64,000 nt of DNA from Paenibacillus sp. Soil750 (GTDB lineage: Bacteria > Bacillota > Bacilli > Paenibacillales > NBRC-103111). Numbering within the stretch: position 1 is the first letter of the stretch; every line of letters starts with the position of its first letter. Made by a program: the position numbers and the translations under genes. The stretch lies in contig NZ_LMSD01000012.1 in NCBI RefSeq assembly GCF_001428045.1, positions 944,735 through 1,008,734 of the forward strand, given 5' to 3'. The notes beneath the pieces are model-generated. The model did no database searches and was not told where the DNA came from. It saw only the letters and a list, made by a program, of their open reading frames with translations. This document shows positions 16,195-24,694 of the stretch, piece by piece.

Positions 16195-19100
16195 TTATAC
16201 CTCTAACGAACTCGTTGTCATTTTTTCTTTGCCTTTTTTCCGGTTAAACATGTTGCTAATGCGGTTTTTCATACTTTCAATCAACTCGTAAATAATAGGT
16301 ACAACGACTAGCGTCAAGAGTGTCGAAGTAATCAATCCACCAATAACAACAACCCCAAGACCTTTACCGATCAATCCGCCTTCTGCTGAGATCCCGAGTG
16401 CTAATGGCACTAACGCCATAATAGTTGCCCCGGCTGTCATGATGATAGGACGAAGTCTGATTTTCCCTGCTTCAATAAGCGCATGACGAACGGTATATCC
16501 CTCTTCGCGCAACTGTTGTGCACGGTCGATCAATACGATCGCATTCGTAACAACGATACCAATCAACATGAGGAATCCGATCATGGAAGTTACGGTTAAT
16601 GGTTCATTTGCAATGACGAGTCCTAAAAGGCCTCCAATAACAGCTAGAGGAAGTGAGAACAGAATCGCAAATGGTGCACTTGCATTCCCGAACGCCAATA
16701 CCATGATCAAGTAAACCACGAATACCGCAGCAGCCATAGCCACAAATAACTGAGTAAAGCTCTCGTTAACATCTTCGGATACGCCAGTAATTTGCGGTGT
16801 AACACCTTCCGGAAGCTCTAGCTCTTTCAAAGCCGTACTTAGCTTCGCACTTACTGCAGTTTTATTGTCTGAATTAATTTTGGCAGAAACTTTCACGAGC
16901 TGCGCCTGATTCTCTCTTGCAAGCGAAGCAGCGCCTTTCGTTTCATTGATTTTGGCAACTTCCTTCAATAGAATGGTTGAGCCGTTCTGAGCCGTTAACG
17001 GAATATTTCCCAACTTCTCAAGAGAATCTTTGTCTGTTTTTTCCAATGAAACCGTTGTTGTATACACAATATTATCGAATTTCATATCGCCTAGATTTTG
17101 CTTTTGAATCCATGTACGTGCTGAATCTCTTACGGAAGCTGCGCTTAAACCATAGGCTCTAGCTTTCTTCTGGTCAACAGCAATTTCGATTTCTGTTTTG
17201 GCATCGCTCAAATTATCTTCAACTTCGGCAAGCTCAGGGAAAGTGTTTAATTTCTCTTTTACCATTCTCGCTGCTTTCTCTAGTTGAAGCTGATCATCAC
17301 CTTGGAGTGTGTAGGCGAAGTCTGTACTTGATACGCCGAAATCACCTTCCATCGATTTAGGTTCAACTTCAGAACCATTCGGAAGCTCCGATAAAATATA
17401 AGCTGTCGTTTGATCCTTCACTTGTTCAGGATCCACATTGTCATTCACTTCAAGGAAAATTTGCGATGCATATGGGGTTTGCTCATCATCATTACCAGCG
17501 TAACCAACAAGTGCTTCAACAAATTTAAATACGGGCTCGCCTTTTGAATCCTTCAGGTCTAACAAGACCGTTTCGATTTCTTTCGTTTTGCTATCTGTCG
17601 CATCAAACGACGTTGAATACGGCAATTTTAATTGGAAGTACATGATATGTGACGCGCCTGACGCCGGTAAAAAGGCAACTGATAAGAACGGAATCGTTCC
17701 AGCCATCGTCCCAATCAGCATAACTAAAGCGACTAGCAGCGTTTTAATTTTATTTTTCAAGCTCCATGTAAGCACTTTTTCATAAAACATCGATAACTTC
17801 GTTGGCGCAGATTCATCATGCTGCACTTTACCTGGTTTGCTGCGCAACACAAGTAATTTCGAAAGCATTGGAATAACCGTTAGAGCTACGATTAAGGATG
17901 AAAGAAGTGCACAAGCAATCGTTAATGCGAAAGGTCGGAAGAAACCTCCTACAACCCCAGTGACCAAAGCAAGTGGAGCAAATACCCCTACAGTAGCTAA
18001 GGTAGACGACGTAATCGCCATCGAAACTTGTTTCGTTGCCAAAGCAATAACGGATTCTTTACGTTCCTGCGCTTTTTCCAAGGAAGCATAAATATTTTCA
18101 ATAACAACAATCGAGTCATCGACAACCCGTCCAACTGCGATAAATATACCACCAAGTGTCATCGTATTGAGCGTAAGGTCTAACGTCGACATTAATAATA
18201 AGGTGATCAAAATGGAAAGCGGAATCGAGACGAGAACGATGAGTGTCATACGTACATTCCGTAAGAATACTAGAATCATTAAGGAGGCAAGAACTGCTCC
18301 TACAATCCCTTCACGGACAAGTCCGGAGATAGATTCCTTAATTTGATCGGCACTATCGAAGGTGCTTTTGAACGTAATATTCGGTAAAGTTGTTTTCCAC
18401 TCTGTAATGTTCTTCTCAATTTCATCGGAGAACTCAACCGCATTTGCGCTGCCAGCTTTGTATAAAATCATCCCAATTGCTGGTTTGCCATCTAATCGTC
18501 CATTGAAGTCGGATTCGCTAATGGCTTTTACTTTAGATACTTGATCCAGGGTAACAATGGCGCCAGTTGGTGTTGTAATTTCTACTTTTTGTAGATCATA
18601 CAAACTGGCTAAGTTGCCAGTTACTCGGGTCATTTTGCTATTCCCATCGATTTCAACAGAACCGATCGGTGTTTTCGTCGCCGCGGTATTTATCGCATTA
18701 CTCACCATGCCTGGTGACAAACCGTACACATCTAAGGCCGCTGCATCTAGTTCAATATCGAGTGAGGTATCTCTAGCCCCGATAATGTCCATATGGTCGA
18801 TCCCTTTAATACCTTCAAGACCTGGTTTAATCGTATCTTTGAACGTTTTATCAAGCTCTGTTTGGCTGACTCCCTCGTTCGCATAAGCAACTAAATAGTT
18901 GGATGGGAAGGATGCTGCACCGAAAGTAGATGCTTTAGGCGCACCTGCCGTTGCCGGTAAGGAAACCGTGGAGAGGGCATCCTGTACAGCTAGCTTCTTT
19001 TTGTCAACATCGACATTCTGCTTGAACAAAATAATAACCATGGAGAAATTATCACTGGAAGTGGACTGGATCGAATCTAGATCTTCCAGATTCGCCAACT

Positions 19101-19308
19101 TCTTCTCGATGGGTACCGTAATTTCATCCATAACGTCTTTAGGTGCGCCCGTGTAGGTCGTTGTAACGGCCACAACAGGGAAGGAAACGTTCGGCATGTT
19201 CTCTTCCTTGAGCTGTGTTGCTGAATACAAGCCGCCTACAAAAAGCATGATCATGATGATGAATAACGCGGAAACGTTTTTCATCGAAAACTGTGTGAGT
19301 CGATTCAT
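16195..19308 (-). CDS. RND-superfamily efflux pump, HAE1/SwrC type
   Basis: A 1037-residue pump, the usual length, with a first helix, a large extracytoplasmic loop, helices 2-6, then the repeated second half. The two proton-relay aspartates of helix 4 are present in GRVVDDSIVV (about residue 400). Where AcrB has lysine in helix 10 the sequence reads VVTNAIVLID; I recall Gram-positive SwrC-like pumps being similar there, but did not check. Known relatives in Bacillus export lipopeptides such as surfactin. It is the first gene of a pump-adaptor-secreted protein unit. An 11-bp tandem repeat lies 47-68 nt upstream of its start and a terminator separates it from the sensor kinase gene, so it probably has its own activator-dependent promoter. 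Confidence 0.92.
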   Translation of the reverse strand: MNRLTQFSMKNVSALFIIMIMLFVGGLYSATQLKEENMPNVSFPVVAVTTTYTGAPKDVMDEITVPIEKKLANLEDLDSIQSTSSDNFSMVIILFKQNVDVDKKKLAVQDALSTVSLPATAGAPKASTFGAASFPSNYLVAYANEGVSQTELDKTFKDTIKPGLEGIKGIDHMDIIGARDTSLDIELDAAALDVYGLSPGMVSNAINTAATKTPIGSVEIDGNSKMTRVTGNLASLYDLQKVEITTPTGAIVTLDQVSKVKAISESDFNGRLDGKPAIGMILYKAGSANAVEFSDEIEKNITEWKTTLPNITFKSTFDSADQIKESISGLVREGIVGAVLASLMILVFLRNVRMTLIVLVSIPLSILITLLLMSTLDLTLNTMTLGGIFIAVGRVVDDSIVVIENIYASLEKAQERKESVIALATKQVSMAITSSTLATVGVFAPLALVTGVVGGFFRPFALTIACALLSSLIVALTVIPMLSKLLVLRSKPGKVQHDESAPTKLSMFYEKVLTWSLKNKIKTLLVALVMLIGTMAGTIPFLSVAFLPASGASHIMYFQLKLPYSTSFDATDSKTKEIETVLLDLKDSKGEPVFKFVEALVGYAGNDDEQTPYASQIFLEVNDNVDPEQVKDQTTAYILSELPNGSEVEPKSMEGDFGVSSTDFAYTLQGDDQLQLEKAARMVKEKLNTFPELAEVEDNLSDAKTEIEIAVDQKKARAYGLSAASVRDSARTWIQKQNLGDMKFDNIVYTTTVSLEKTDKDSLEKLGNIPLTAQNGSTILLKEVAKINETKGAASLARENQAQLVKVSAKINSDNKTAVSAKLSTALKELELPEGVTPQITGVSEDVNESFTQLFVAMAAAVFVVYLIMVLAFGNASAPFAILFSLPLAVIGGLLGLVIANEPLTVTSMIGFLMLIGIVVTNAIVLIDRAQQLREEGYTVRHALIEAGKIRLRPIIMTAGATIMALVPLALGISAEGGLIGKGLGVVVIGGLITSTLLTLVVVPIIYELIESMKNRISNMFNRKKGKEKMTTSSLEV

Positions 19309-19354
19309 TCCTGTACTCCCCTCAACTAATGATTGTGAGATAAAGAATACAGGT

Positions 19355-19376
19355 TCAATATGAACTCAATATGAAC
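19355..19376 (-). promoter_or_regulatory. Exact 11-bp tandem repeat, probable response-regulator site
   Basis: Two abutting copies of GTTCATATTGA (minus-strand reading) occupy this stretch. OmpR/PhoB-family regulators bind head-to-tail repeats with an 11-bp centre-to-centre period, just upstream of or over the -35. The second copy runs into TTGAAC, a possible -35 on the minus strand; no good -10 follows, as expected of an activated promoter. It lies between the adjacent OmpR-type two-component genes and the pump. Confidence 0.65.
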
Positions 19377-19382
19377 AAAACA

Positions 19383-19410
19383 AAAAAACTTGGTGAACAA
19401 TCCCAAGTTT
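19383..19410 (-). terminator. Terminator after the sensor kinase gene
   Basis: AAACTTGG pairs with CCAAGTTT around a 9-nt loop, followed on the minus strand by TTTTGTTTTG. It separates the regulator genes from the pump genes. Confidence 0.75.
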
Positions 19411-19415
19411 CTTGT

Positions 19416-20810
19416 TCAACTCTTTTTAGTTGGTGAGTGCGTTGTCGGTAACACGATAAGAAATAACGTTCCTTTGCCTACTTCACTTTGCACCTCAATC
19501 GATCCATCGTGCATATCGATGATCTTCCTCACAATAGCAAGTCCAAGACCACTGCCGCTATCACGCTGCCTGGCTTGATCCACCTTATAGAAACGATCAA
19601 AAATACGACCTTGTTCGTCGATTGGAATACCGATCCCATTATCTTGTATCCATATTTGAACCCGGTCACGCAGTGGAACAAGCTTGATATAAATATGTCC
19701 ACCCGTAGCTGTGAATTTGATCGCATTACCAATCACATTCATCCACACTTGACTTAGTTGGTCGCTATCTGCAAAGATTTTCACACGAGGCAGAGCCAGG
19801 TCCATATCTAACTCTTTCATTGACCATTGAGGTTCATAGAAAACAACAATGCGACGTAATTGCTCGTCCAAATCATAGATCGTAGGATGAAACGGATGAT
19901 GCTCGGATTCCAACGAAGCCAGCTTCAGTAAATTTTCGCTTAGTCGAGACAGGCGGTCACTCTCGCGTTCAATAATCTCCAAATACTTGATCCGATCGTT
20001 TTCAGCGATATCCGACTCTCTTAATGCTTTGGAAAAACCGCGAATTGAGGTCAATGGCGATTGAATCTCATGTGACACGTTTGAAACAAAATCCTGACGC
20101 ATCTGTTCCAACTGCTTTAGCTCTCCAGCCATATGGTTGAAGCTCTCTGCGAGTTTGCCTAATTCGTCCTTATTATTCACACTCACATTGACGTTAAAAT
20201 TACCTCGTGCCAGCTTCTCTGTCGCTAGGGTCAGCTTCTTCAAAGGATTCACCAGGTAGCGCGAAGCGAAGAGAATAAGTATGCTCCCCACAAGGAGGAC
20301 AATGGCAAGAACAGATACAATCAATGTCTGGAGTTGTCTTCGTGCTGCATCTGTGATGTTCGTATGTATGAATAACGCGTAGCTCTCATCACCAACGATC
20401 AGCGGCACACCGACTTTAATGCCGTTAATCCCGCTAAAGGGAGCACTGAAATCCAAGCTTTTATAAATATGACCCTTCAACACGTCAGCAACCTCGGACG
20501 ATTGGATACGCGGCCTTCCTTTTACATCAACAGGAGTCTGACCTAATGAAGCGCCGCTGGAATCAAATAGAGTGAACAAATAATTCTCGTTCAGTCGATT
20601 GCTCCCTGCTACAAAGGAATACAGGTTCTTAGGCTGCACTTCATTGCTTAACGTGACAATTTGACGTCCAACGGCTAACATCTCGGATTGAAATTGCGTC
20701 GAAATCATATTGGTAAAAAAGTACATGGCCAAAGGAAAAGCGACAAGCACACTCGCTACTACAATCGCTAAAAAGGTTAAAACCACGCGCAAATAAAGCG
20801 ATTTGATCAT
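19416..20810 (-). CDS. Two-component sensor histidine kinase
   Basis: A 464-residue membrane kinase. One transmembrane helix is at about 8-32; an extracellular sensor of about 130 residues follows; a second helix is at about 160-185, then HAMP (about 186-238). The phosphoacceptor box is VSHEIQSPLTSIRG (His near residue 247; the family norm is HELRTP). The ATPase boxes are N (NVIGNAIKFT), G1 (DNGIGIP), F (FDRFYKVD) and G2 (GSGLGLAIV). It overlaps the response-regulator gene by 4 nt, and the pair stands directly upstream of the RND pump. The signal is unknown; a membrane-active or peptide antibiotic is plausible from context. Confidence 0.93.
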   Translation of the reverse strand: MIKSLYLRVVLTFLAIVVASVLVAFPLAMYFFTNMISTQFQSEMLAVGRQIVTLSNEVQPKNLYSFVAGSNRLNENYLFTLFDSSGASLGQTPVDVKGRPRIQSSEVADVLKGHIYKSLDFSAPFSGINGIKVGVPLIVGDESYALFIHTNITDAARRQLQTLIVSVLAIVLLVGSILILFASRYLVNPLKKLTLATEKLARGNFNVNVSVNNKDELGKLAESFNHMAGELKQLEQMRQDFVSNVSHEIQSPLTSIRGFSKALRESDIAENDRIKYLEIIERESDRLSRLSENLLKLASLESEHHPFHPTIYDLDEQLRRIVVFYEPQWSMKELDMDLALPRVKIFADSDQLSQVWMNVIGNAIKFTATGGHIYIKLVPLRDRVQIWIQDNGIGIPIDEQGRIFDRFYKVDQARQRDSGSGLGLAIVRKIIDMHDGSIEVQSEVGKGTLFLIVLPTTHSPTKKS

Positions 20811-21484
20811 ACCTTCACCTCAAGCCTATACCCTAATCCCCGTATCGTTGTAATTTGAAATCCTTCCTGGTAATGCTCAAAGCGTTCTCGCAAACGTTTA
20901 ATGTGCACATCCACCGTGCGTTCATCGCCTTCATAATCCATTCCCCAAATTTGCTCAATCAGCTGGGTACGCGTAAAGATTTGTCCCGCATGACTTGCGA
21001 ACTTATAGAGAAGCTCAAATTCTTTCAATGGCAATGTAAACCGCTGGTCTTGATAACGTACTTCATACGTTGTTCGATCGATAGTTACCCCACCAATGAG
21101 AATAACTTGAGAAGAATGAATCCGATATCGCTTTAATAGCGCTTTGACTCTCATGACTAACTCTACGGGATCAAAAGGCTTTACTAAGTAATCATCGGTA
21201 CCGAGCTGGAAGCCCTTCACTTTATGGACCGATTCACTCTTCGCAGTCACCATCAATAACGGAAGTTCTGGGTAATGCGATCGCAATTCACGACACAGCT
21301 CCCAACCATCCATCAAGGGCATCATGACATCTAGCACGACTAAGTCAGCAGGAACGGATTCCATAAGACTTAGCGCCTCTTGCCCATTGCTGGCTTGCAC
21401 AACCGTCAGGCCTTCCCCTGCCAAATAAACGCGAATCAACTCTCGGATATCAGCATCATCATCAACAACCATAATACGAGTCAT
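20807..21484 (-). CDS. OmpR/PhoB-family response regulator
   Basis: About 225 residues from the ATG at 21484 (preceded by GAGAAAGGCGG); a TTG at 21505 is a poorer start. The receiver domain at 1-115 has the acidic pair (VVDDDAD), the phosphorylated aspartate in LVVLDVMMPLMDG, a threonine in MVTAKS and the lysine in LVKPFDP. A winged-helix DNA-binding domain follows at about 130-225 (LKEFELLYKFASH, DVHIKRLRERFE, TIRGLGYRLE). It is coupled to the sensor kinase by a 4-nt overlap. Only 29 nt separate it from queC upstream, with no terminator, so it may be read from the queDEC promoter. The tandem repeat at 19355-19376 is its likely target. Confidence 0.93.
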   Translation of the reverse strand: MTRIMVVDDDADIRELIRVYLAGEGLTVVQASNGQEALSLMESVPADLVVLDVMMPLMDGWELCRELRSHYPELPLLMVTAKSESVHKVKGFQLGTDDYLVKPFDPVELVMRVKALLKRYRIHSSQVILIGGVTIDRTTYEVRYQDQRFTLPLKEFELLYKFASHAGQIFTRTQLIEQIWGMDYEGDERTVDVHIKRLRERFEHYQEGFQITTIRGLGYRLEVKV

Positions 21485-21513
21485 GCAGGCACCGCCTTTC
21501 TCCAACCATGCAG

Positions 21514-22209
21514 CTACGGTAAATAAGCGATCGGATCCTTAGAGCCCGCTTCTTCAAAGCCTTTCAAACGCAAACGACAGCTGTCACATTCGCCACAAGC
21601 TTCTGCTTTGCCATTGTAACAAGATGTTGTCAGCTCATAAGGAACACCGATTTTCAAACCTTCTTCTACGATCTTCGCTTTCGTCCAGGAAATCAGAGGT
21701 GTTTCAATCGTAATTCCCTTACCTTCGACTCCAACCTTTGTAGCTAATGCGATAACTTCTTCTACTTTGTGGATGAATTCAGGTCGACAATCCGGGTAAC
21801 CGCTGTAATCTAGCGCATTTACACCAATGTAGATCGCTTGAGAGCCTGTTACTTCTGCGTAAGAGGTTGCAATGGAAAGAAATAAAAGATTGCGTCCAGG
21901 TACATAAGTTACAGGGATTTCTTCAACTTCTGTCCCCTCCATCACATTCGGAACATCTATCGAATCATCCGTGAGTGCACTGCCTCCGAAATCACGCAGG
22001 AAATCCAACTTGATAATTTTGTGACGCGCTGCAACCCCGTAATGCTCAGCAACTTGCTTGGCATTCTCGATTTCAATCTTATGACGCTGTCCATAGTCAA
22101 AAGAAATCGGAAACAAGTCATAGCCCGCTTCCTTCGCTATTCCCATACATGTCGTACTATCTAAACCGCCGCTGAGAATAATGACGGCTCTTTTTGTATT
22201 TTCACTCAT
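21514..22209 (-). CDS. queC: 7-cyano-7-deazaguanine (preQ0) synthase QueC
   Basis: About 231 residues from the ATG at 22209, which follows AGAGGTG; an upstream in-frame start at 22263 lacks a ribosome site. QueC converts 7-carboxy-7-deazaguanine to preQ0 with ATP and ammonia, on the route to queuosine. The ATP-pyrophosphatase loop SGGLDSTT is near the N-terminus; the zinc cluster is seen as TSCYNGKAEACGECDSCRLR with four cysteines. It is the third gene of queD-queE-queC, with 64 nt between queE and this ATG. Confidence 0.95.
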   Translation of the reverse strand: MSENTKRAVIILSGGLDSTTCMGIAKEAGYDLFPISFDYGQRHKIEIENAKQVAEHYGVAARHKIIKLDFLRDFGGSALTDDSIDVPNVMEGTEVEEIPVTYVPGRNLLFLSIATSYAEVTGSQAIYIGVNALDYSGYPDCRPEFIHKVEEVIALATKVGVEGKGITIETPLISWTKAKIVEEGLKIGVPYELTTSCYNGKAEACGECDSCRLRLKGFEEAGSKDPIAYLP

Positions 22210-22273
22210 CGTAAGCACCTCTTTCATATAAGTAGAAAATGGCACTGTACACATGGTGTACAATGCCTGCTGG

Positions 22274-22954
22274 CTAGACGCCTCGCATCGCTGGGTCCCA
22301 AATAATCTTATGCAACTGCATATTGAGCTTCACCTTCGATAACCCTTCAGCTAGCATCAGATCTACCAGCTTACGCGGCGGCATCGTTTCCCACACGGGA
22401 CTGAACATCGGCAGCGCCTTCGTCGGATACTCCTTAAGTACGTTGACAGCTGTACGGAAGTCGAGATCGCTTCCAATGACGAACTTCAACTCATCTTGCT
22501 CGCGCAGCAGCTCGAAATTACTGTAAATCATCTGATCCATTTCTCCAGAATCCGGCAGCTTGAAGTCCATCACGTAACGCACCTTCGGTGATGCTACGTG
22601 TGAGATAAATGGCGCTAGGTCAATCGCACCGTTCGTCTCGATGTGCAGGTCGTCGACCTGCTCTAGCTCGGCGAGCGCCTCGATCAACGCGAGTGATTTG
22701 TTGCCGTACAAGAGCGGCTCGCCGCCTGTCAGGCAAATATGCCGGGATCGGAACGTCTCGACCTTGCTGATAATCTCAGCAATGGTCATGACGTTCTCGG
22801 CTTCCGCCGGCGGATAGCTGTACGTGGTGTCACACCATGTGCAGCGCAGGTTGCAACCAAAAAGACGGACGAAGATGGTTGGGAACCCCGCACGGGTTCC
22901 CTCCCCTTCAACCGTCTCGAAGATCTCGACCATGGGAATGCGGATATCTCGCAT
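22274..22954 (-). CDS. queE: 7-carboxy-7-deazaguanine synthase QueE (radical SAM)
   Basis: 226 residues. QueE rearranges 6-carboxytetrahydropterin to 7-carboxy-7-deazaguanine. The iron-sulfur motif is CNLRCTWC near residue 34; ETVEGEGTRAGFPTIFVRL and LTGGEPLLY are conserved. Its ATG shares one base with the queD stop codon (TAATG), indicating coupled translation. Length is in the normal range. Confidence 0.95.
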   Translation of the reverse strand: MRDIRIPMVEIFETVEGEGTRAGFPTIFVRLFGCNLRCTWCDTTYSYPPAEAENVMTIAEIISKVETFRSRHICLTGGEPLLYGNKSLALIEALAELEQVDDLHIETNGAIDLAPFISHVASPKVRYVMDFKLPDSGEMDQMIYSNFELLREQDELKFVIGSDLDFRTAVNVLKEYPTKALPMFSPVWETMPPRKLVDLMLAEGLSKVKLNMQLHKIIWDPAMRGV

Positions 22955-23427
22955 TACAGATCCTCCTCCATCATCGAGCGAGTGATGGCTGCATAGCTAG
23001 TCGGCGTTTCCCATAGGCGAATCTCGTCCAAAGAAATGGCTGGATACAGCTTCTCATCAAGCAATGCTTGATGAATTTCTTCATAAATCCAAACCACCAT
23101 ATTCTCAGCCGTCGTGTTCATCGGCGGCAATACGTCGTTCAGATAGCGATGATCTAATCGATCTATCACACGTTCTTTCGTAATTCTTTTGATATCTCCA
23201 AAATCAATTGCGATCCCTCGGCTATCCACTTTTCCCCGCATAATCACTTGCAGTTTATAAGTATGGCCGTGTAGACTTTTACATTTTCCCTCATAACAAT
23301 GCAGATGATGCGCACTGTCAAACGTAAATTCTTTGGAAATCAAAACGGATTTATGGTGATATTTCAATTGGTTCTCTTGGATGTCACGCCCCAACTCTTG
23401 CACATTTCTTGGGATTTCATAGCTCAT
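22954..23427 (-). CDS. queD: 6-carboxytetrahydropterin synthase QueD
   Basis: 157 residues, slightly long because of a roughly 30-residue N-terminal extension (MSYEIPRNVQELGRDIQE). QueD makes 6-carboxy-tetrahydropterin from dihydroneopterin triphosphate. Zinc ligands are seen in FDSAHHLHCYEGKCKSLHGH; a conserved acidic residue in IAIDFGDI and DHRYLND follows. It opens the queDEC operon with AGGTGAT just upstream. No queF gene is present here, so preQ0 must be reduced by an enzyme encoded elsewhere. Confidence 0.93.
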   Translation of the reverse strand: MSYEIPRNVQELGRDIQENQLKYHHKSVLISKEFTFDSAHHLHCYEGKCKSLHGHTYKLQVIMRGKVDSRGIAIDFGDIKRITKERVIDRLDHRYLNDVLPPMNTTAENMVVWIYEEIHQALLDEKLYPAISLDEIRLWETPTSYAAITRSMMEEDL

Positions 23428-23467
23428 TATTTATCACCTCATATTTTCAAAAAAAACAGTACTCTAT

Positions 23468-23495
23468 ATTATATCATAAATAGACTGAATGTCAC
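23468..23495 (-). promoter_or_regulatory. Sigma-A-type promoter of queDEC
   Basis: On the minus strand GTGACA (23490-23495) and a perfect TATAAT (23468-23473) are 16 bp apart, followed by a leader of about 35 nt to queD. The leader shows no preQ1-I or preQ1-II riboswitch sequence. Confidence 0.6.
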
Positions 23496-23499
23496 CTTA

Positions 23500-23781
23500 C
23501 TAGGATGGCATGGAAGAATTTCGCTCCTTCTTTTGCATCCAATCTAAGTGTCCGCGGATCTCTTGCATGCGTACATTCTCATCACGCAAGTCAGCTTCAA
23601 TTAAAGCAGTCAGCTGCTCAATCTGGCGCGCAACAGAATCAGGAAGTTCCACTTCTTCAAGTGATTTCACAATATAAAGCAAGCATTGCAGGGTTTCGTC
23701 CATAAGGCTCTTCTTTTTCCCCGTCAATACGACCTCACTCAAAAAAACAAGGTGATTCAACTCTTTTTGCGTTAATTTCAA
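23500..23781 (-). CDS. Small hydrophilic conserved-looking protein, unknown function
   Basis: A TTG at 23781 with AAAGGGG 9 nt upstream gives 93 residues (MKLTQKELNHLVFLSEVV...). A longer frame to 23919 has no ribosome site and would run through the nitroreductase promoter region. The product is helical and charged, with no membrane segment and no cysteine pattern apart from one Cys. It is divergent from the nitroreductase gene. I do not recognise the family. Position between queD and nitroreductase says little about its job. Confidence 0.55.
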   Translation of the reverse strand: MKLTQKELNHLVFLSEVVLTGKKKSLMDETLQCLLYIVKSLEEVELPDSVARQIEQLTALIEADLRDENVRMQEIRGHLDWMQKKERNSSMPS

Positions 23782-23841
23782 GAGGAACAACCCCTTTCTT
23801 TTTCCATTATCCAACATTTTACGACAACGGGAAAGACTCTC

Positions 23842-23885
23842 TTGACAATCACAACTATAACATTTATGATTACAGTAAATTGTTA
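23842..23885 (+). promoter_or_regulatory. Nitroreductase promoter with inverted repeat over the -10
   Basis: TTGACA (23842-23847), 17 bp, TATGAT (23865-23870) form a good sigma-A promoter. TAACATTTA (23858-23866) and TAAATTGTTA (23876-23885) form an inverted repeat, off by one base, that covers the -10 box and could be a repressor site. Confidence 0.55.
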
Positions 23886-23992
23886 CAAAGTTGTTTACAG
23901 TTCCTCGATCGACTACCAACGACTTACAGGCATGATTTTCGATGGTTGAACAACACTATATAGAACTTATACTATCCTTGGAGGGATCCGTA

Positions 23993-24622
23993 ATGAGCAC
24001 ACAAGTACAAAATGAAGTTTTGAAAGTAATCGAAGACCGTCATTCCGTTAAGCAATACCAAGTTGGACACACAATACCTAAAGAAGATCTTGAACAAATT
24101 CTAACTTCCGCTTCCTTGGCTCCATCATCTTGGAACCTTCAACATTGGAAACTTCTTGTTATCGACGACCAAGCACAGAAAGAGAAATTGCTTCCAATCG
24201 CTTACGGTCAAAAGCAAATCGTTGAAAGCTCCGTAGTTATCGCCGTTCTTGGTGATCTTGAAGCTAACAAAAATGCGCAAGCTGTTTTCGGTCCAGCTGT
24301 TGCTGGCGGGTTCCTTCCACAAGCTGTGATGGATACGCTAGTTGCTCAAATCGAAGGTGCTTACCAATATCCGCAAGTTGCTCGCGATGAAGCGATTCGT
24401 AACGGTTCTTTGGCAGCAATGAACTTGATGCTTGCAGCAAAAGCACTTGGCTATGACACTTGCCCAATGGGTGGTTATGATGCTGGTAAATTCGTAGAAG
24501 CCTTTAACGTTCCTGCTCGTTATGTACCTGTTATGTTGATCAGCGTTGGATTGGCATCTACTCCAGCACGTTCGGCTGGTCGCTTTTCATTAGATCAAAT
24601 CACCGTTTCTAACTCTTTCTAA
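23993..24622 (+). CDS. Nitroreductase-family FMN oxidoreductase
   Basis: About 209 residues from the ATG at 23993 (GGAGGGATCCGTA upstream); an earlier in-frame ATG at 23942 is poorer. RHSVKQYQ and LAPSSWNLQHWKLLV are the FMN-binding motifs of the NfsB/YdgI/YfkO-like family; the C-terminal GGYDAGKFVEAF and VPVMLISVG also fit. Such enzymes reduce nitroaromatics, quinones or flavins with NAD(P)H. A monocistronic unit with its own promoter and terminator. Natural substrate unknown. Confidence 0.88.
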   Translation: MSTQVQNEVLKVIEDRHSVKQYQVGHTIPKEDLEQILTSASLAPSSWNLQHWKLLVIDDQAQKEKLLPIAYGQKQIVESSVVIAVLGDLEANKNAQAVFGPAVAGGFLPQAVMDTLVAQIEGAYQYPQVARDEAIRNGSLAAMNLMLAAKALGYDTCPMGGYDAGKFVEAFNVPARYVPVMLISVGLASTPARSAGRFSLDQITVSNSF

Positions 24623-24638
24623 TATAAGTTAATGTAGT

Positions 24639-24683
24639 AAAAGGCATGCCTCTCATGTTAGGATGAGAGATCATGCCTTTTTT
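24639..24683. terminator. Terminator of the nitroreductase gene
   Basis: AAAAGGCATG and CATGCCTTTT close a stem that continues with CTCTCAT/ATGAGAG around a small loop, followed by a T-run. It can also serve the convergent downstream gene. Confidence 0.8.
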
Positions 24684-24694
24684 GCGCGTTTGGA

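Noticed and set aside
23428..23500. preQ1 riboswitch before queD
   Set aside because: The short A/T-rich leader lacks the conserved CUA and the A-rich tail that form the preQ1-I pseudoknot.
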